Assembly: GCA_002494885.1 (NCBI GenBank)
Contig: DACV01000006.1
Coordinates: 62,001 to 126,000 of the forward strand
Length of the DNA stretch: 64,000 nucleotides
Reading direction: 5' to 3'
DNA from: Methanobacterium sp. UBA44
GTDB lineage: Archaea; Methanobacteriota; Methanobacteria; Methanobacteriales; Methanobacteriaceae
Shown: positions 47,877 through 55,766 of the stretch, in pieces
Numbering within the stretch: the stretch's first letter is position 1
Layout: each line of letters begins with the position of its first letter
Position numbers and translations under genes: made by a program
Notes under the pieces: model-generated
The model's database searches: none
What the model was told of the DNA's origin: nothing
What the model saw: the letters and a program-made list of their open reading frames with translations, nothing else

Positions 47877-48634
47877 ATGAAGGAAGAGGAGATTAAAGAA
47901 TTTGTAAAGGAAAGATATTCAAAAATAGCATCTAAAGAAGAATCTTATTGTTCATGTTGTTCATGTGGGCCTGATTTAGTTATCGAACAGGCTAAAGCTG
48001 CAGGTTATACAATGGAAGATCTGAAAAGTATTCCTGAGGACGCTGTGTTTGGGCTGGGCTGCGGAAATCCAACTGCACTTGCAGAGCTTAAAGAAGGAGA
48101 AACAGTTTTAGACCTTGGATCAGAGGGGGTATTGACGTTTTTCTGGCAGCAAATAAAGTAGGAAATACTGGAAAGGTTACTGGGGTGGATATGACTGAAG
48201 AAATGATTAAAAATGCCCAGAAAAATGCTCATGAAGGTAACTATGAAAATGTTGAATTCAAACTGGGTGAAATAGAGGGTTTACCCGCTAAAGACAATTC
48301 AATAGATGTTATAATAAGTAATTGTGTCATTAATTTAACTCCCGATAAATTAAATGCTTATAAAGAAGCTTTCAGGGTATTAAAACCCGGAGGTCGAATT
48401 CTGGTATCTGATCTGGTAACAGAAGAAGAAATCCCTGATGATATTAAAAATAGCTTTCAAGCATGGTCTGAATGTATTGCAGGGGCTATGGAAAAGAATG
48501 AATATCTTGATACTATAAAATCAGCAGGATTTAGCGGAATTGAAATAGTTGAACAGCATTATTTTACAGAACCAAATATGGATGAAAGATTAATAGGTAA
48601 AATCATCAGTATTCAGGTTAAGGCCATTAAATGA
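47877..48634 (+). pseudogene. arsM: Arsenite methyltransferase gene split by a one-base deletion
   Basis: Two frames form one ArsM. The first (47877-48161) gives SYCSCCSCGPDLVIEQAKAAG and GLGCGNPTALAELKEGETVL then LDLGS. The second, 48123 onward, gives GGIDVFLAANKVGNTGKVTG, VDMTEEMIKNAQKNA, SNCVINLTPDKLNAYKE and so on to 48634. Both Cys of the As(III) site (GLGCGNP and SNCVINL) survive. Comparing with the conserved LDLGSGGGIDVF, one G is missing after TCA at about 48122. It methylates As(III) when intact. Could be a sequencing error or a recent mutation. First gene of an ars-like block. Confidence 0.85.
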
Positions 48635-48645
48635 TTGGTGATTAT

Positions 48646-48996
48646 ATGAAAACATGCGAAATTACAGGTGAGGGAAAGCCCTGTAGTGATCAGATCAAAA
48701 AATTAAAAGAAACCATAGACAAGATACCTGATGGTGAAGAATTACAGAGTAGATCAGAACGATTTAAAGCAATTTCTGATCCAACAAGGCTTAAAATATT
48801 GTATTTACTTCAAGATGGGGAACTGTGTGTCTGTGAAATAATTAACATCCTTGAAAAACCTCAATCCACCATATCTCACCATTTAAATGTTTTGAAAAAT
48901 TCAGGATTTATAAAGGGAAGAAAAGAAGGAGTTTGGATACATTATAAACTTATTGATCCAGAAGTCGTTGATTTAATTGGAAATTTAGTAAAATAA
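48646..48996 (+). CDS. arsR: ArsR-family metalloregulator
   Basis: A 116-residue winged-helix repressor. ARSR core: RFKAISDPTRLKILYLL, then ELCVCEIINILEKPQSTISHHLNVLK with the metal-binding ELCVCE motif in the recognition region, GFIKGRKEGVWIHYKL. N-terminal Cys at residues 4 and about 13 add to metal binding. Start ATG 48646 after GGTGATTAT; the ATG at 48631 overlaps arsM. It probably controls the ars block 47877-49839 in response to arsenite or antimonite. Confidence 0.92.
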   Translation: MKTCEITGEGKPCSDQIKKLKETIDKIPDGEELQSRSERFKAISDPTRLKILYLLQDGELCVCEIINILEKPQSTISHHLNVLKNSGFIKGRKEGVWIHYKLIDPEVVDLIGNLVK

Positions 48997-49015
48997 TCTC
49001 ATTGGAGGTATTAAA

Positions 49016-49399
49016 ATGACAAAAGAGAAAATAGCGATTTCACCGTGTACAGGAATGAGCCCTTATGGATTAGTTGCAAGAGCAGCATGTTCAGATACTG
49101 TTGATGAAAATGAAGATGTTATATCTATCTGTATAACTGCCACATCTGCTGAAAGTGGAGGTTATAAAAATTTAATAAAAAAATACCCAATTATTGCTGT
49201 AAATGGATGCGAAAATGCATGTGTTGGTAAAATACTTGCACAAAAAGGTGTTAAAACTTCTAAAAACTTAAATATAATGGAATTATTGAATGCAGAGGAT
49301 TTGCAGCCCTCTGATGTTGCAAGACTAAGTGAAGAAGATGAAAAATGCGTTGAAGCTGTTAAAAGGAAAATTAAAGAGCTTTTAAAAAGTCAAAAGTAG
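49016..49399 (+). CDS. DGC-domain putative zinc-binding protein
   Basis: A 127-residue protein of the DGC family (PF08859-like). N-terminal CTGMSPYGLVARAACSD, then NGCENACVGK, where the classic D-G-C is N-G-C here, and a C-terminal C in DEKCVEAV. Conserved Cys suggest metal binding. Members often sit with arsenic or sulfur genes. GGAGGTATTAAA precedes ATG; 20 bp after arsR, and the stop overlaps the first possible start of the next gene. Function not established. Confidence 0.85.
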   Translation: MTKEKIAISPCTGMSPYGLVARAACSDTVDENEDVISICITATSAESGGYKNLIKKYPIIAVNGCENACVGKILAQKGVKTSKNLNIMELLNAEDLQPSDVARLSEEDEKCVEAVKRKIKELLKSQK

Positions 49400-49410
49400 T
49401 GAGTGATTTT

Positions 49411-49839
49411 GTGACAGATCATAATTCCAAAAAGAGCATTTTATTTATATGCAAAAATAACGCTGGTAGGTCTCAAATGGCAGAAGGTCTATTTAAACAC
49501 ATTTATGGGGATAAATACGATGTACATAGCAGCGGAATCAATCCTAAAGGGGTGAACCCCTTATCCATCGAGATTATGGCCGAAATCGGGATTGACATCT
49601 CTAATTATTCCTCCACAAATCTTAAAGAATATCATGGACAGGAATTTGACTATGTTATAACCCTCTGCAACGATGAAAACTGTCCAGTATTTTTAAATGG
49701 TAAAAAATACATTCACCATGGATTCAAGGATCCTGGAACTTACTCTAAGAATAATATGGAAAAAATAGATATTTTTAGACTTATTAGAGATGAAATCAGA
49801 GATTGGATAAAAAATTCGTTAATAAATGATATTAATTAA
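49411..49839 (+). CDS. arsC: Low-molecular-weight phosphatase family protein, arsenate-reductase-like (ArsC type)
   Basis: A 142-residue protein with the P-loop CKNNAGRSQ (C14-x5-R20), a HSSGINPKGVNPLSIEIMAEIGIDIS segment typical of thioredoxin-linked arsenate reductases, and the general acid in FKDPGTYS (DP motif). NDENCPVF has a further Cys often used in arsenate reduction. Start: GAGTGAT then TTT precedes GTG 49411; the GTG at 49399 is nearer to the DGC stop. Reduces arsenate to arsenite; the context (arsR, arsM) fits. Confidence 0.85.
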   Translation: MTDHNSKKSILFICKNNAGRSQMAEGLFKHIYGDKYDVHSSGINPKGVNPLSIEIMAEIGIDISNYSSTNLKEYHGQEFDYVITLCNDENCPVFLNGKKYIHHGFKDPGTYSKNNMEKIDIFRLIRDEIRDWIKNSLINDIN

Positions 49840-49866
49840 AAATATAGCTTCAGGAGCTTAAAAAAC

Positions 49867-50541
49867 ATGTTAAAAATCGCAATAGCTACAGATGGCCCCT
49901 ATGGGGAACGTGCATATGAATATATAAGTAAAGAATTTGACACTGAGTTTATAGAGCTTGAAAAACCAGTTTCCATGTTTATGGATGAAATTGAAATCCC
50001 GGAAGACGCTTTAAAGAAGTTTGAAGCCGCTGATTTACTTATAACTTATACTCTTCATCCAGATCTTACACTTGACCTTGTAGAAATGCTTCATGACAAG
50101 GTAGAATGGGCAATAGTGGCTGCATGGAGAGGTGAAGGCTTTAAAAACCAGCTTGAAAGATTGGGAAATGTTACATGCCCTGAAAACATGTGTGATCTCC
50201 TGGAAAATGGAAACCCTATATTCGATGAATTTGTAGCCAAATTTGGAAGGCCAGTGGTTAGAATTAACTGCCAGGGCGATAAAGTTGTAGATATAGAAGT
50301 TTTAAGGTCATCTCCATGTGGGTCAACATTTTTTGTGGCTGAAGAAATGATCGGACAGGATTTAGAGGATTTACCAATAAAAGCAGGATTAAAAATACAA
50401 CATTATCCTTGCAGAGCCCCAAAAATGAGACTATTCACCGATGATGAGTGTAAAAAAGAAATGGCGGCAAATTTTCATAAGGAAGCCTTTGAAGAAGCTC
50501 TCAAACGCGCAGCGTTTGGAGAACAAAACGAAGTTTTGTAA
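49867..50541 (+). CDS. DUF166 family protein with an element-derived C terminus
   Basis: A 224-residue protein with the DUF166 layout: KIAIATDGPYGERAYEYI (1-20), LLITYTLHPDLTLDLVEML, VEWAIVAAWRGEG, ENMCDLL, RINCQGDKVVDIEVLRSSPCGSTFFVAEEM and IQHYPCRAPKMR. Cys in RSSPCGST and YPCRAP are conserved and may bind Fe-S or metal. After FHKEAFEEAL the last 13 codons run through short palindromes (50502-50538), so the native end was likely replaced. DUF166 is methanogen-common with unknown activity. Confidence 0.8.
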   Translation: MLKIAIATDGPYGERAYEYISKEFDTEFIELEKPVSMFMDEIEIPEDALKKFEAADLLITYTLHPDLTLDLVEMLHDKVEWAIVAAWRGEGFKNQLERLGNVTCPENMCDLLENGNPIFDEFVAKFGRPVVRINCQGDKVVDIEVLRSSPCGSTFFVAEEMIGQDLEDLPIKAGLKIQHYPCRAPKMRLFTDDECKKEMAANFHKEAFEEALKRAAFGEQNEVL

Positions 50542-50589
50542 GCCCTCGAAATTCTACGAATTTCGGGGCGTAAAAAATCCTAGATTTTT
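50502..50589. repeat. Hairpin element covering the 3' end of the DUF166 gene
   Basis: Four palindromes in a row: CAAACGCGCAGCGTTTG (50502-50518), CAAAACGAAGTTTTG (50524-50538), CGAAATTCTACGAATTTCG (50547-50565), AAAAATCCTAGATTTTT (about 50573-50589). The first two lie inside the coding frame and the stop is between the second and third. Same style as the elements at 37785 and 41072. Confidence 0.65.
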
Positions 50590-50821
50590 GACAGCTTTGG
50601 GAAAGAAAAAAGAATAGAATTAATTTTATTTAAAACTATTTTTCTTATTATTCCTGTTTTTAATAGATTTAAGATGTTAATAGGCTTTTTAATGTGATTT
50701 TGATATTCAGATATGTATTTTTTGTTTTTATTTGAGATTATAAATTAAAAAAATATTATTTTTATTATTGTTCATTATTATTCATGAAAATTATTTATTC
50801 TAATAAGAAATATATTAAATT

Positions 50822-51199
50822 ATGGAAAGTTCGCCACAAAAAAAGACATTGACAATTATATTAACAGAAGGCCCATATAGATCCCAGTATGCAGATATGG
50901 CCTATGAAATCGCTAAAAGCGCTTTAAACAACGAATATAATGTTAATATATTTCTTTACATGGACGCCACCCATATTCCTCGTAAGGGACAAAATCCACA
51001 CTCATTTCCCAATGTTTTAGAAAAAATAAAGAAAATGGTTAATAGAGGCGCCGATATAAGAGCATGTGTAAGGTGTGCAACTGCAAGAGGATACGCTTGT
51101 GATGAGAAATTTCCTTATATAAAAGGAATAACAATTACCTCTGTTTACGACATTCCAGATTGGATTAAAGAAAGTGATAAAGTCCTAAGTTTAGGTTAA
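50822..51199 (+). CDS. DsrE/DsrF-like sulfur-carrier family protein
   Basis: A 125-residue alpha/beta protein: TLTIILTEGPYRSQYADMAYEIAKSAL (1-34), VNIFLYMDATHIP, then CVRCATARGYACDEKF with three closely set Cys (C at about 82, 85 and 92), then ITSVYDIPDWI. DsrE-like proteins carry sulfur as persulfide on such Cys. The ATG has no ribosome site; a promoter probably lies in the 280-bp gap after DUF166 (50542-50821), which otherwise holds the hairpins and AT-rich sequence. First gene of a five-gene cluster. Confidence 0.85.
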   Translation: MESSPQKKTLTIILTEGPYRSQYADMAYEIAKSALNNEYNVNIFLYMDATHIPRKGQNPHSFPNVLEKIKKMVNRGADIRACVRCATARGYACDEKFPYIKGITITSVYDIPDWIKESDKVLSLG

Positions 51200-51219
51200 A
51201 ATGATGAACGGCTGATAAT

Positions 51220-51570
51220 ATGAATTCAGTTTTGGTTATAATTGATAAAGCCCCTTATGGCTGGGAAGATGCTTTCAGCGGATTTTTCGTGGAGATAGCA
51301 TGTTTAAATAGGCAAATGGATGCAGACATCCTTTTAATTGAGGATGGAGTTTATGCAGCAGTTGATGGGCAAGATTCAGATAATATTAAATTTCCAGGCG
51401 TAGGAGAATTAACTTATCTCATATTCCCTGAAGGGAATCTGTATGTTTACGAGGACTCAATTAAGAAAAGAGGCATTAATAAAGAAGATTTAATGGAAAC
51501 CATTGAAATTGTAAATTCAAAAGAGCTTTATGAAATTACAAGAGCTAAAGAAGCAGTTATTAAGATATAG
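51220..51570 (+). CDS. DsrE/F-like family protein (TusC-like)
   Basis: A 116-residue member of the DsrE/DsrF-like superfamily: VLVIIDKAPYGWEDAFSGFFVEIACLN, ADILLIEDGVYAAVDGQ, YVYEDSIKKRGINKED. It resembles TusC/DsrF in having a single Cys (EIACLN) and a GV-A-DGQ loop. Start after GCTGATAAT. Together with the neighbouring DsrE-like genes it suggests a complex that handles sulfur, analogous to TusBCD/DsrEFH. Confidence 0.8.
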   Translation: MNSVLVIIDKAPYGWEDAFSGFFVEIACLNRQMDADILLIEDGVYAAVDGQDSDNIKFPGVGELTYLIFPEGNLYVYEDSIKKRGINKEDLMETIEIVNSKELYEITRAKEAVIKI

Positions 51571-51602
51571 ATTCGATTTTAATCTTAAATATTGTGATAA
51601 AA

Positions 51603-52217
51603 ATGAAAATGGAAGAAATTGAATATGAACTTTTTGAAAATGGCGTATTGATTAGGAAGGCAATAATAAAGAATGTTAAGCCATGTATAATTTCTGAAGG
51701 GCAGATCAGTGTTCTTTTGCAACTTGATAAAGAGTTACATCACATTTTACCTCATCTGGCAGTTAAATTTCCCCCTGGAAAGGTAAACTATCTTGATAAA
51801 AAGAATATTTTAACCCTTTCGATTTATGAAAGGCTTATTACTGTTTATCCGTCTGGAAAGGTAAGTATGAACAAAACCAACACTAAAGAAGAATCCATTG
51901 AGATAATTAAGGAAATATGCACGCTAATAAATGAAACCCATCTTGAAGTTAAAGAAGGAAAAACAGCCGATTACATGGCTTTAAAAGATAAATTATCAAA
52001 AATTGGACCGCTTACCATCTATAACTGCTTGCCCCAGACAGATTGTACTGAATGCGGAGAAACCACCTGCATGGCATTTGCAATGAGAGTGCTTTCAGGA
52101 GAATCTAAACTTTATGAATGCATGCTTTTACATGAAATGGGATATGTAAATAACGTAAAATGCCTTAAATCAAGTTTAGGAAATAAGATAATGGAAGTAC
52201 TGGGCTGGAAAATATAA
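51603..52217 (+). CDS. Fe-S cluster domain protein (PF04060-like) in the DsrE-like cluster
   Basis: A 204-residue protein. N-terminal about 140 residues form an unrecognised domain; the C-terminal domain has LPQTDCTECGETTCMAF and ESKLYECMLL, the C-x2-C-x4-C and distal C of a Fes/4Fe-4S (CO dehydrogenase/Rnf-type) module. Start: TGTGATAAA precedes ATG 51603. Lies between two DsrE-like genes, so a redox partner for sulfur transfer is an inference. Confidence 0.75.
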   Translation: MKMEEIEYELFENGVLIRKAIIKNVKPCIISEGQISVLLQLDKELHHILPHLAVKFPPGKVNYLDKKNILTLSIYERLITVYPSGKVSMNKTNTKEESIEIIKEICTLINETHLEVKEGKTADYMALKDKLSKIGPLTIYNCLPQTDCTECGETTCMAFAMRVLSGESKLYECMLLHEMGYVNNVKCLKSSLGNKIMEVLGWKI

Positions 52218-52250
52218 TTATCTATACAAAATAGTATTTGGAGAAACATA

Positions 52251-52574
52251 ATGCACATAGGACTTATACTAACAAAAACTCCTGCAGAGGAAGGTTTCCA
52301 GACATTTATACAATTTGCAAATATGTATCAGGGAAATGATGAAGTCACAATTTACATGGTGGGCAATGGAGTTTTCAGCGCAAGGAAAGGCCATTTAAAT
52401 GAAGACTTAATATCAAATCTATTGGAGAATTCCATTATATACGCAAATTCCGATGATTTAAAAGCAAGGGGAATAAAAGAAGAGGATTTAATAGAAGGAA
52501 TAAATAGTATTGAGGGATACGATAACCTTGTGGTAAATATTATGGAAAAATTTGACCAGATTTTAAGTTTTTAA
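52251..52574 (+). CDS. DsrE-like/TusB-DsrH-like protein
   Basis: A 107-residue alpha/beta protein of the DsrE-like superfamily: IGLILTKTPAEEGFQTFIQFANMYQ, EVTIYMVGNGVFSARKGH, IIYANSDDLKARGIKEEDL. No Cys is present, so it may be a structural subunit. GGAGAAACATA precedes the ATG. Third DsrE-like member of the cluster. Confidence 0.8.
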   Translation: MHIGLILTKTPAEEGFQTFIQFANMYQGNDEVTIYMVGNGVFSARKGHLNEDLISNLLENSIIYANSDDLKARGIKEEDLIEGINSIEGYDNLVVNIMEKFDQILSF

Positions 52575-52583
52575 GTGATATCA

Positions 52584-52763
52584 ATGGCTAAAAGAAAGAA
52601 AAATAAAGAATCGAAAGTTATGGTCGGGATAAAGTGCCAGTGCCAGGATAGGGCGGTAAAAAGGCCTGAACCTTTAATAAGAAAAATAGTCTGTGAAAAA
52701 TGTGGTAAATCATTCAGCACTAATCGTGACGTTGACGTTTGTTTTAAATGTGAAAAAAAATAA
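52584..52763 (+). CDS. Small zinc-ribbon protein
   Basis: A 59-residue basic protein (KRKKNKESKVMVGIKC) with five Cys in C-x-C and C-x2-C/C-x2-C pairs: KCQCQDR, VCEKCGKSF and VCFKCEKK. Likely binds one or two zinc ions. Start ATG 52584 after AAGTGATATCA. It ends the DsrE-like cluster; whether it is functionally linked is unknown. Confidence 0.7.
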   Translation: MAKRKKNKESKVMVGIKCQCQDRAVKRPEPLIRKIVCEKCGKSFSTNRDVDVCFKCEKK

Positions 52764-52779
52764 ATTTGGGTCTTATTAC

Positions 52780-53937
52780 CTAGAAAGACAATAAGATACC
52801 TCTTCCAATCCCATATACCAGACTAACTACTAAAAATGAAATTAGGACAAGGGAAAACCCATTAACTATTGGTTTCACAGTTTTTTTTGATAGTTTATAG
52901 CTCAATATTTCTTCAAAAATATGTCCGCCGTCTAATGGTTTCATTGGAAGCAAATTGAAAGTTCCAACTGCAAAATTTAAAAGGAATATCCAGTAAAATA
53001 GATCTTTAAGGTAAAATAATACCCAGGGCAAGCTATTTCCATATTTTGCAGATACATCCTGGTTAATCACCTGATGATCAGTACTTCTTACTCCTATGTA
53101 GGAACGGGTAGAATTATTTGGATTTACTCCGGTTTTAACCTTGACTACTCCCTGATCAGTCTGGAATATTAATTCATCACCAATTTTAGTATTATTTAAA
53201 GCTTTTGCATATTCTGTAATGTTATTGGTAGTTTTTCCGTTTATACTGTAGATTATCATTCCTTCTTTTAAAAGACCGTTAGCAGGGCTGTTTGGAACTA
53301 CACTGGTAATTTCCGTTCCATCGGAGTGGAAAGCTGGCGCAATTCCAAAACTTGATACTAAAAATACAATCAAAAGGGCAATACCTGCGAAACTAAGATT
53401 AAATATAGATCCAGCTGCATAAATTCGTAGCTTTGCAAGTCTGGAAGCTTTTTTAACTCCTTCTTCATCAGGTTCAACAAATGCACCTGGAAGAATTGCT
53501 AGCAATAACACACCTATTGACTTTATTTTAATTTTTTCAACCCTTGCCAGAATTCCATGAGCAAATTCATGAACAATAATTACAGTTGCAAGTCCAATTA
53601 AACCGTAACCTAATGGTATTAGGAGAGGATTTCCAGGATAATCAACACCTGGAAGAATTGGAGTTGCTGCAGGGGCCTCTAAGAATGTATTAAGCGATAA
53701 TATTATGAAATAAATCATTAAGCCCATAAAAAATACAGAAACAGGAATACCTATATTCATAAATATCCGCCAAAATTTTGGGCTCTTTTGAGCAATGGAA
53801 TCGATTAAATCCCTCATTCGCAATGTTCTTCTCATTAAAACTGGGCCGTTTATATCAATTTTAAGTTGATCTTTAAATAAAATGGCCAAAACCCATATAA
53901 TTACAAATCCGATGGCATAATACCATAAAGCGTTCAC
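52780..53937 (-). CDS. Site-2 protease-type M50 membrane metalloprotease with PDZ domain
   Basis: A 385-residue intramembrane protease. The zinc motif HEFAHG lies at 123-128 in a hydrophobic segment; a PDZ-like region (about 205-270: VVPNSPANGLLKEGMIIYSING) lies between, and the third ligand Asp in NLLPMKPLDGGHIFEE (about 345) is in the last part. Two N-terminal helices precede. It cleaves membrane-bound proteins, often anti-regulators. Starts at GTG 53937 after AAAGGTGATTAA. Confidence 0.92.
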   Translation of the reverse strand: MNALWYYAIGFVIIWVLAILFKDQLKIDINGPVLMRRTLRMRDLIDSIAQKSPKFWRIFMNIGIPVSVFFMGLMIYFIILSLNTFLEAPAATPILPGVDYPGNPLLIPLGYGLIGLATVIIVHEFAHGILARVEKIKIKSIGVLLLAILPGAFVEPDEEGVKKASRLAKLRIYAAGSIFNLSFAGIALLIVFLVSSFGIAPAFHSDGTEITSVVPNSPANGLLKEGMIIYSINGKTTNNITEYAKALNNTKIGDELIFQTDQGVVKVKTGVNPNNSTRSYIGVRSTDHQVINQDVSAKYGNSLPWVLFYLKDLFYWIFLLNFAVGTFNLLPMKPLDGGHIFEEILSYKLSKKTVKPIVNGFSLVLISFLVVSLVYGIGRGILLSF

Positions 53938-53989
53938 TTAATCACCTTTAATTGAATAATTTTTTTTACATATTTTCTTATAACTAAAT

Positions 53990-55204
53990 TTAAGCCTTTA
54001 GGGAATCATAGAGCAACACATTACACTCTTCATCCTTTGCTATACCTTCACTATTTTCATCAATCAAAATATAAGAGTCAGACTCAACCATAGACCTTAT
54101 AACTCCAGAACCTCTAATTTTAAGAGGCGCTACTACATCTCCATCTGTTTTTGCCCTTATGTACTCTGTTCTTCCCAGTGCGGAAGGGATCTTTCGAGAT
54201 GCAGTTTTTTTAAAGATGGGAGGTTCTCTATGGATATTCTGCATTTTAAGGATGAAATTCCGGACAAAAATATCGAATTGAACCATTGAGGCTACAGGAT
54301 AACCAGAAAGCATAAATATGGGCTTATCATCAATAATTCCAAATCCAAAGGGCTTGCCTGGCTTAATGGCAACCCCATGAATCAAAACTTCACCTAATTC
54401 ATCAACAACATCCACAACAACATCTCCTTTGCTTATTGCAGTACCTCCAGTGGTTATTATTGCATCACATGGTTTTAAAAATTTTTTAATTTGATTGGAT
54501 ACAGTCTCTGCTTCATCAGTACAATGTGTAAGTTCAGGCATGGCTAAACTGCTTTCAACAAGAGCCTTTAGCGTGAAATAGTTAGAATTTATAATTTTCG
54601 CCTCTTTTATTTCAGATAAGGACATTACAAGCTCATTTCCAGTGGTTATTATCCCTATTTTAGGTTTTTTAAACACATTTATTTTTTCATGACCTGAAGA
54701 TGATATTATTCCAATATCCTGAGGCCTTAGAAGCTTTCCAGACTTTAAGATAAGATCTTCCTTTTTAAAATCTTCACCTTTTGGAGAAACGTTTTCAAAG
54801 GGTGTTAAGGAATACTCAACCTCTAAATCATTACCTTTTTCTATTGTATATTCTTCCATGACTACAGCATTTGCTCCTTCAGGTACAGGAGCTCCTGTGG
54901 CAATTTTAACTGCTTCACCACTTTTTAATGAAACATGAGAAGCTTTTCCAGCACCTATTCTGTCAACAATATTTAAATGTGCAGGATTTGTCTGAGATGA
55001 GCCAAATGTATCTTCTGCCTTTACAGCATAGCCGTCCATGGCTGAATTATCAAATCCAGGAGAATTTAAAATGGATTTCACATCTTCTGCAAGCACCCGG
55101 TTATATGCATCTATGATTGAGACTTCCTCAATGCCTGCTATTACTTCCCTATCTTTAATGATATGTAACGCCTTTTCTAAAGGCATTAAATTTGATAAAA
55201 ACAT
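53990..55204 (-). CDS. moeA: Molybdopterin molybdenumtransferase MoeA
   Basis: Inserts molybdenum (or tungsten) into adenylated molybdopterin. A 404-residue protein: NLMPLEKALHIIKD, DNSAMDGYAV, KIATGAPVPEGANAVVMEEY (domain III loop), ITTGNEL and TTGGTAISKGDVVVDVV (MogA-like domain), and LSGYPVASMVQFDIFV. A short C-terminal beta domain finishes. ATG 55204 (MFLSNLM) is chosen over a TTG six codons up. Formylmethanofuran dehydrogenase and formate dehydrogenase would need it. Confidence 0.94.
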   Translation of the reverse strand: MFLSNLMPLEKALHIIKDREVIAGIEEVSIIDAYNRVLAEDVKSILNSPGFDNSAMDGYAVKAEDTFGSSQTNPAHLNIVDRIGAGKASHVSLKSGEAVKIATGAPVPEGANAVVMEEYTIEKGNDLEVEYSLTPFENVSPKGEDFKKEDLILKSGKLLRPQDIGIISSSGHEKINVFKKPKIGIITTGNELVMSLSEIKEAKIINSNYFTLKALVESSLAMPELTHCTDEAETVSNQIKKFLKPCDAIITTGGTAISKGDVVVDVVDELGEVLIHGVAIKPGKPFGFGIIDDKPIFMLSGYPVASMVQFDIFVRNFILKMQNIHREPPIFKKTASRKIPSALGRTEYIRAKTDGDVVAPLKIRGSGVIRSMVESDSYILIDENSEGIAKDEECNVLLYDSLKA

Positions 55205-55681
55205 TTTTATATACTTCCGCAAAATTTATAATCAGTATTTGGTAGTGTTCGTATATATGGTTTTTATTTAAATTATACTTTTATTAAGAATTAGTTTAAT
55301 GCAGGGACATAATAATAAAAATTTAAATTACCTGTGAAAAAATTCATATTTTACATTATTTTGAATTAAATGTTTTCGGCGTATTTTATAACAGAAATAA
55401 GAGTATATAACTGTTATTTTAAATAAAAAAGACCTATTAACTCCTATATGTAAAAAAAATTGGGGTATCCACCATTATATTTCATTTGAAGAGTTAAGAT
55501 GGATGTAGGAAAGTTTCTATTAGTGACTCTTTTTCAAAATAAGCTCTTATTTGGGTTAATTTAGTAAAAATTTAATTGAAAAGCACTCATCTATAATTCA
55601 ACATATAAATAACTTATAAGGCAGTGTTAAATTAAAAAAAGAGAGTTATGGGGCTGTTTTTTCGAGAAAAAAATCAAAACA
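55205..55681. other. About 480-bp AT-rich intergenic region
   Basis: Between divergent moeA and the secreted Lys/Tyr-rich protein. No gene is visible. It ends in a small inverted repeat TTTTTTCGAGAAAAAA (55658-55673) right before the next gene's TATA box (55682-55689). Confidence 0.45.
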
Positions 55682-55689
55682 TTTATATG
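55682..55689 (+). promoter_or_regulatory. TATA box that rules out the upstream ATG of the next gene
   Basis: TTTATATG, preceded by a BRE-like AAAAC. Archaeal transcription would begin about 25 bp downstream, near 55708-55712. An in-frame ATG at 55692 would thus lie outside the message. Confidence 0.55.
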
Positions 55690-55766
55690 CTATGTTGAAT
55701 TACTACATTTATGTCCAAAACGTCCTATGTAGGTGTATTAATACGTTAGGACACGGAGGCGATACA

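Noticed and set aside
55692..55766. ATG 55692 as the start of the secreted protein
   Set aside because: It lies only 3 bp after the TATA box, so it should be outside the transcript, and the extra 25 codons would put a non-signal-like stretch before the signal peptide.
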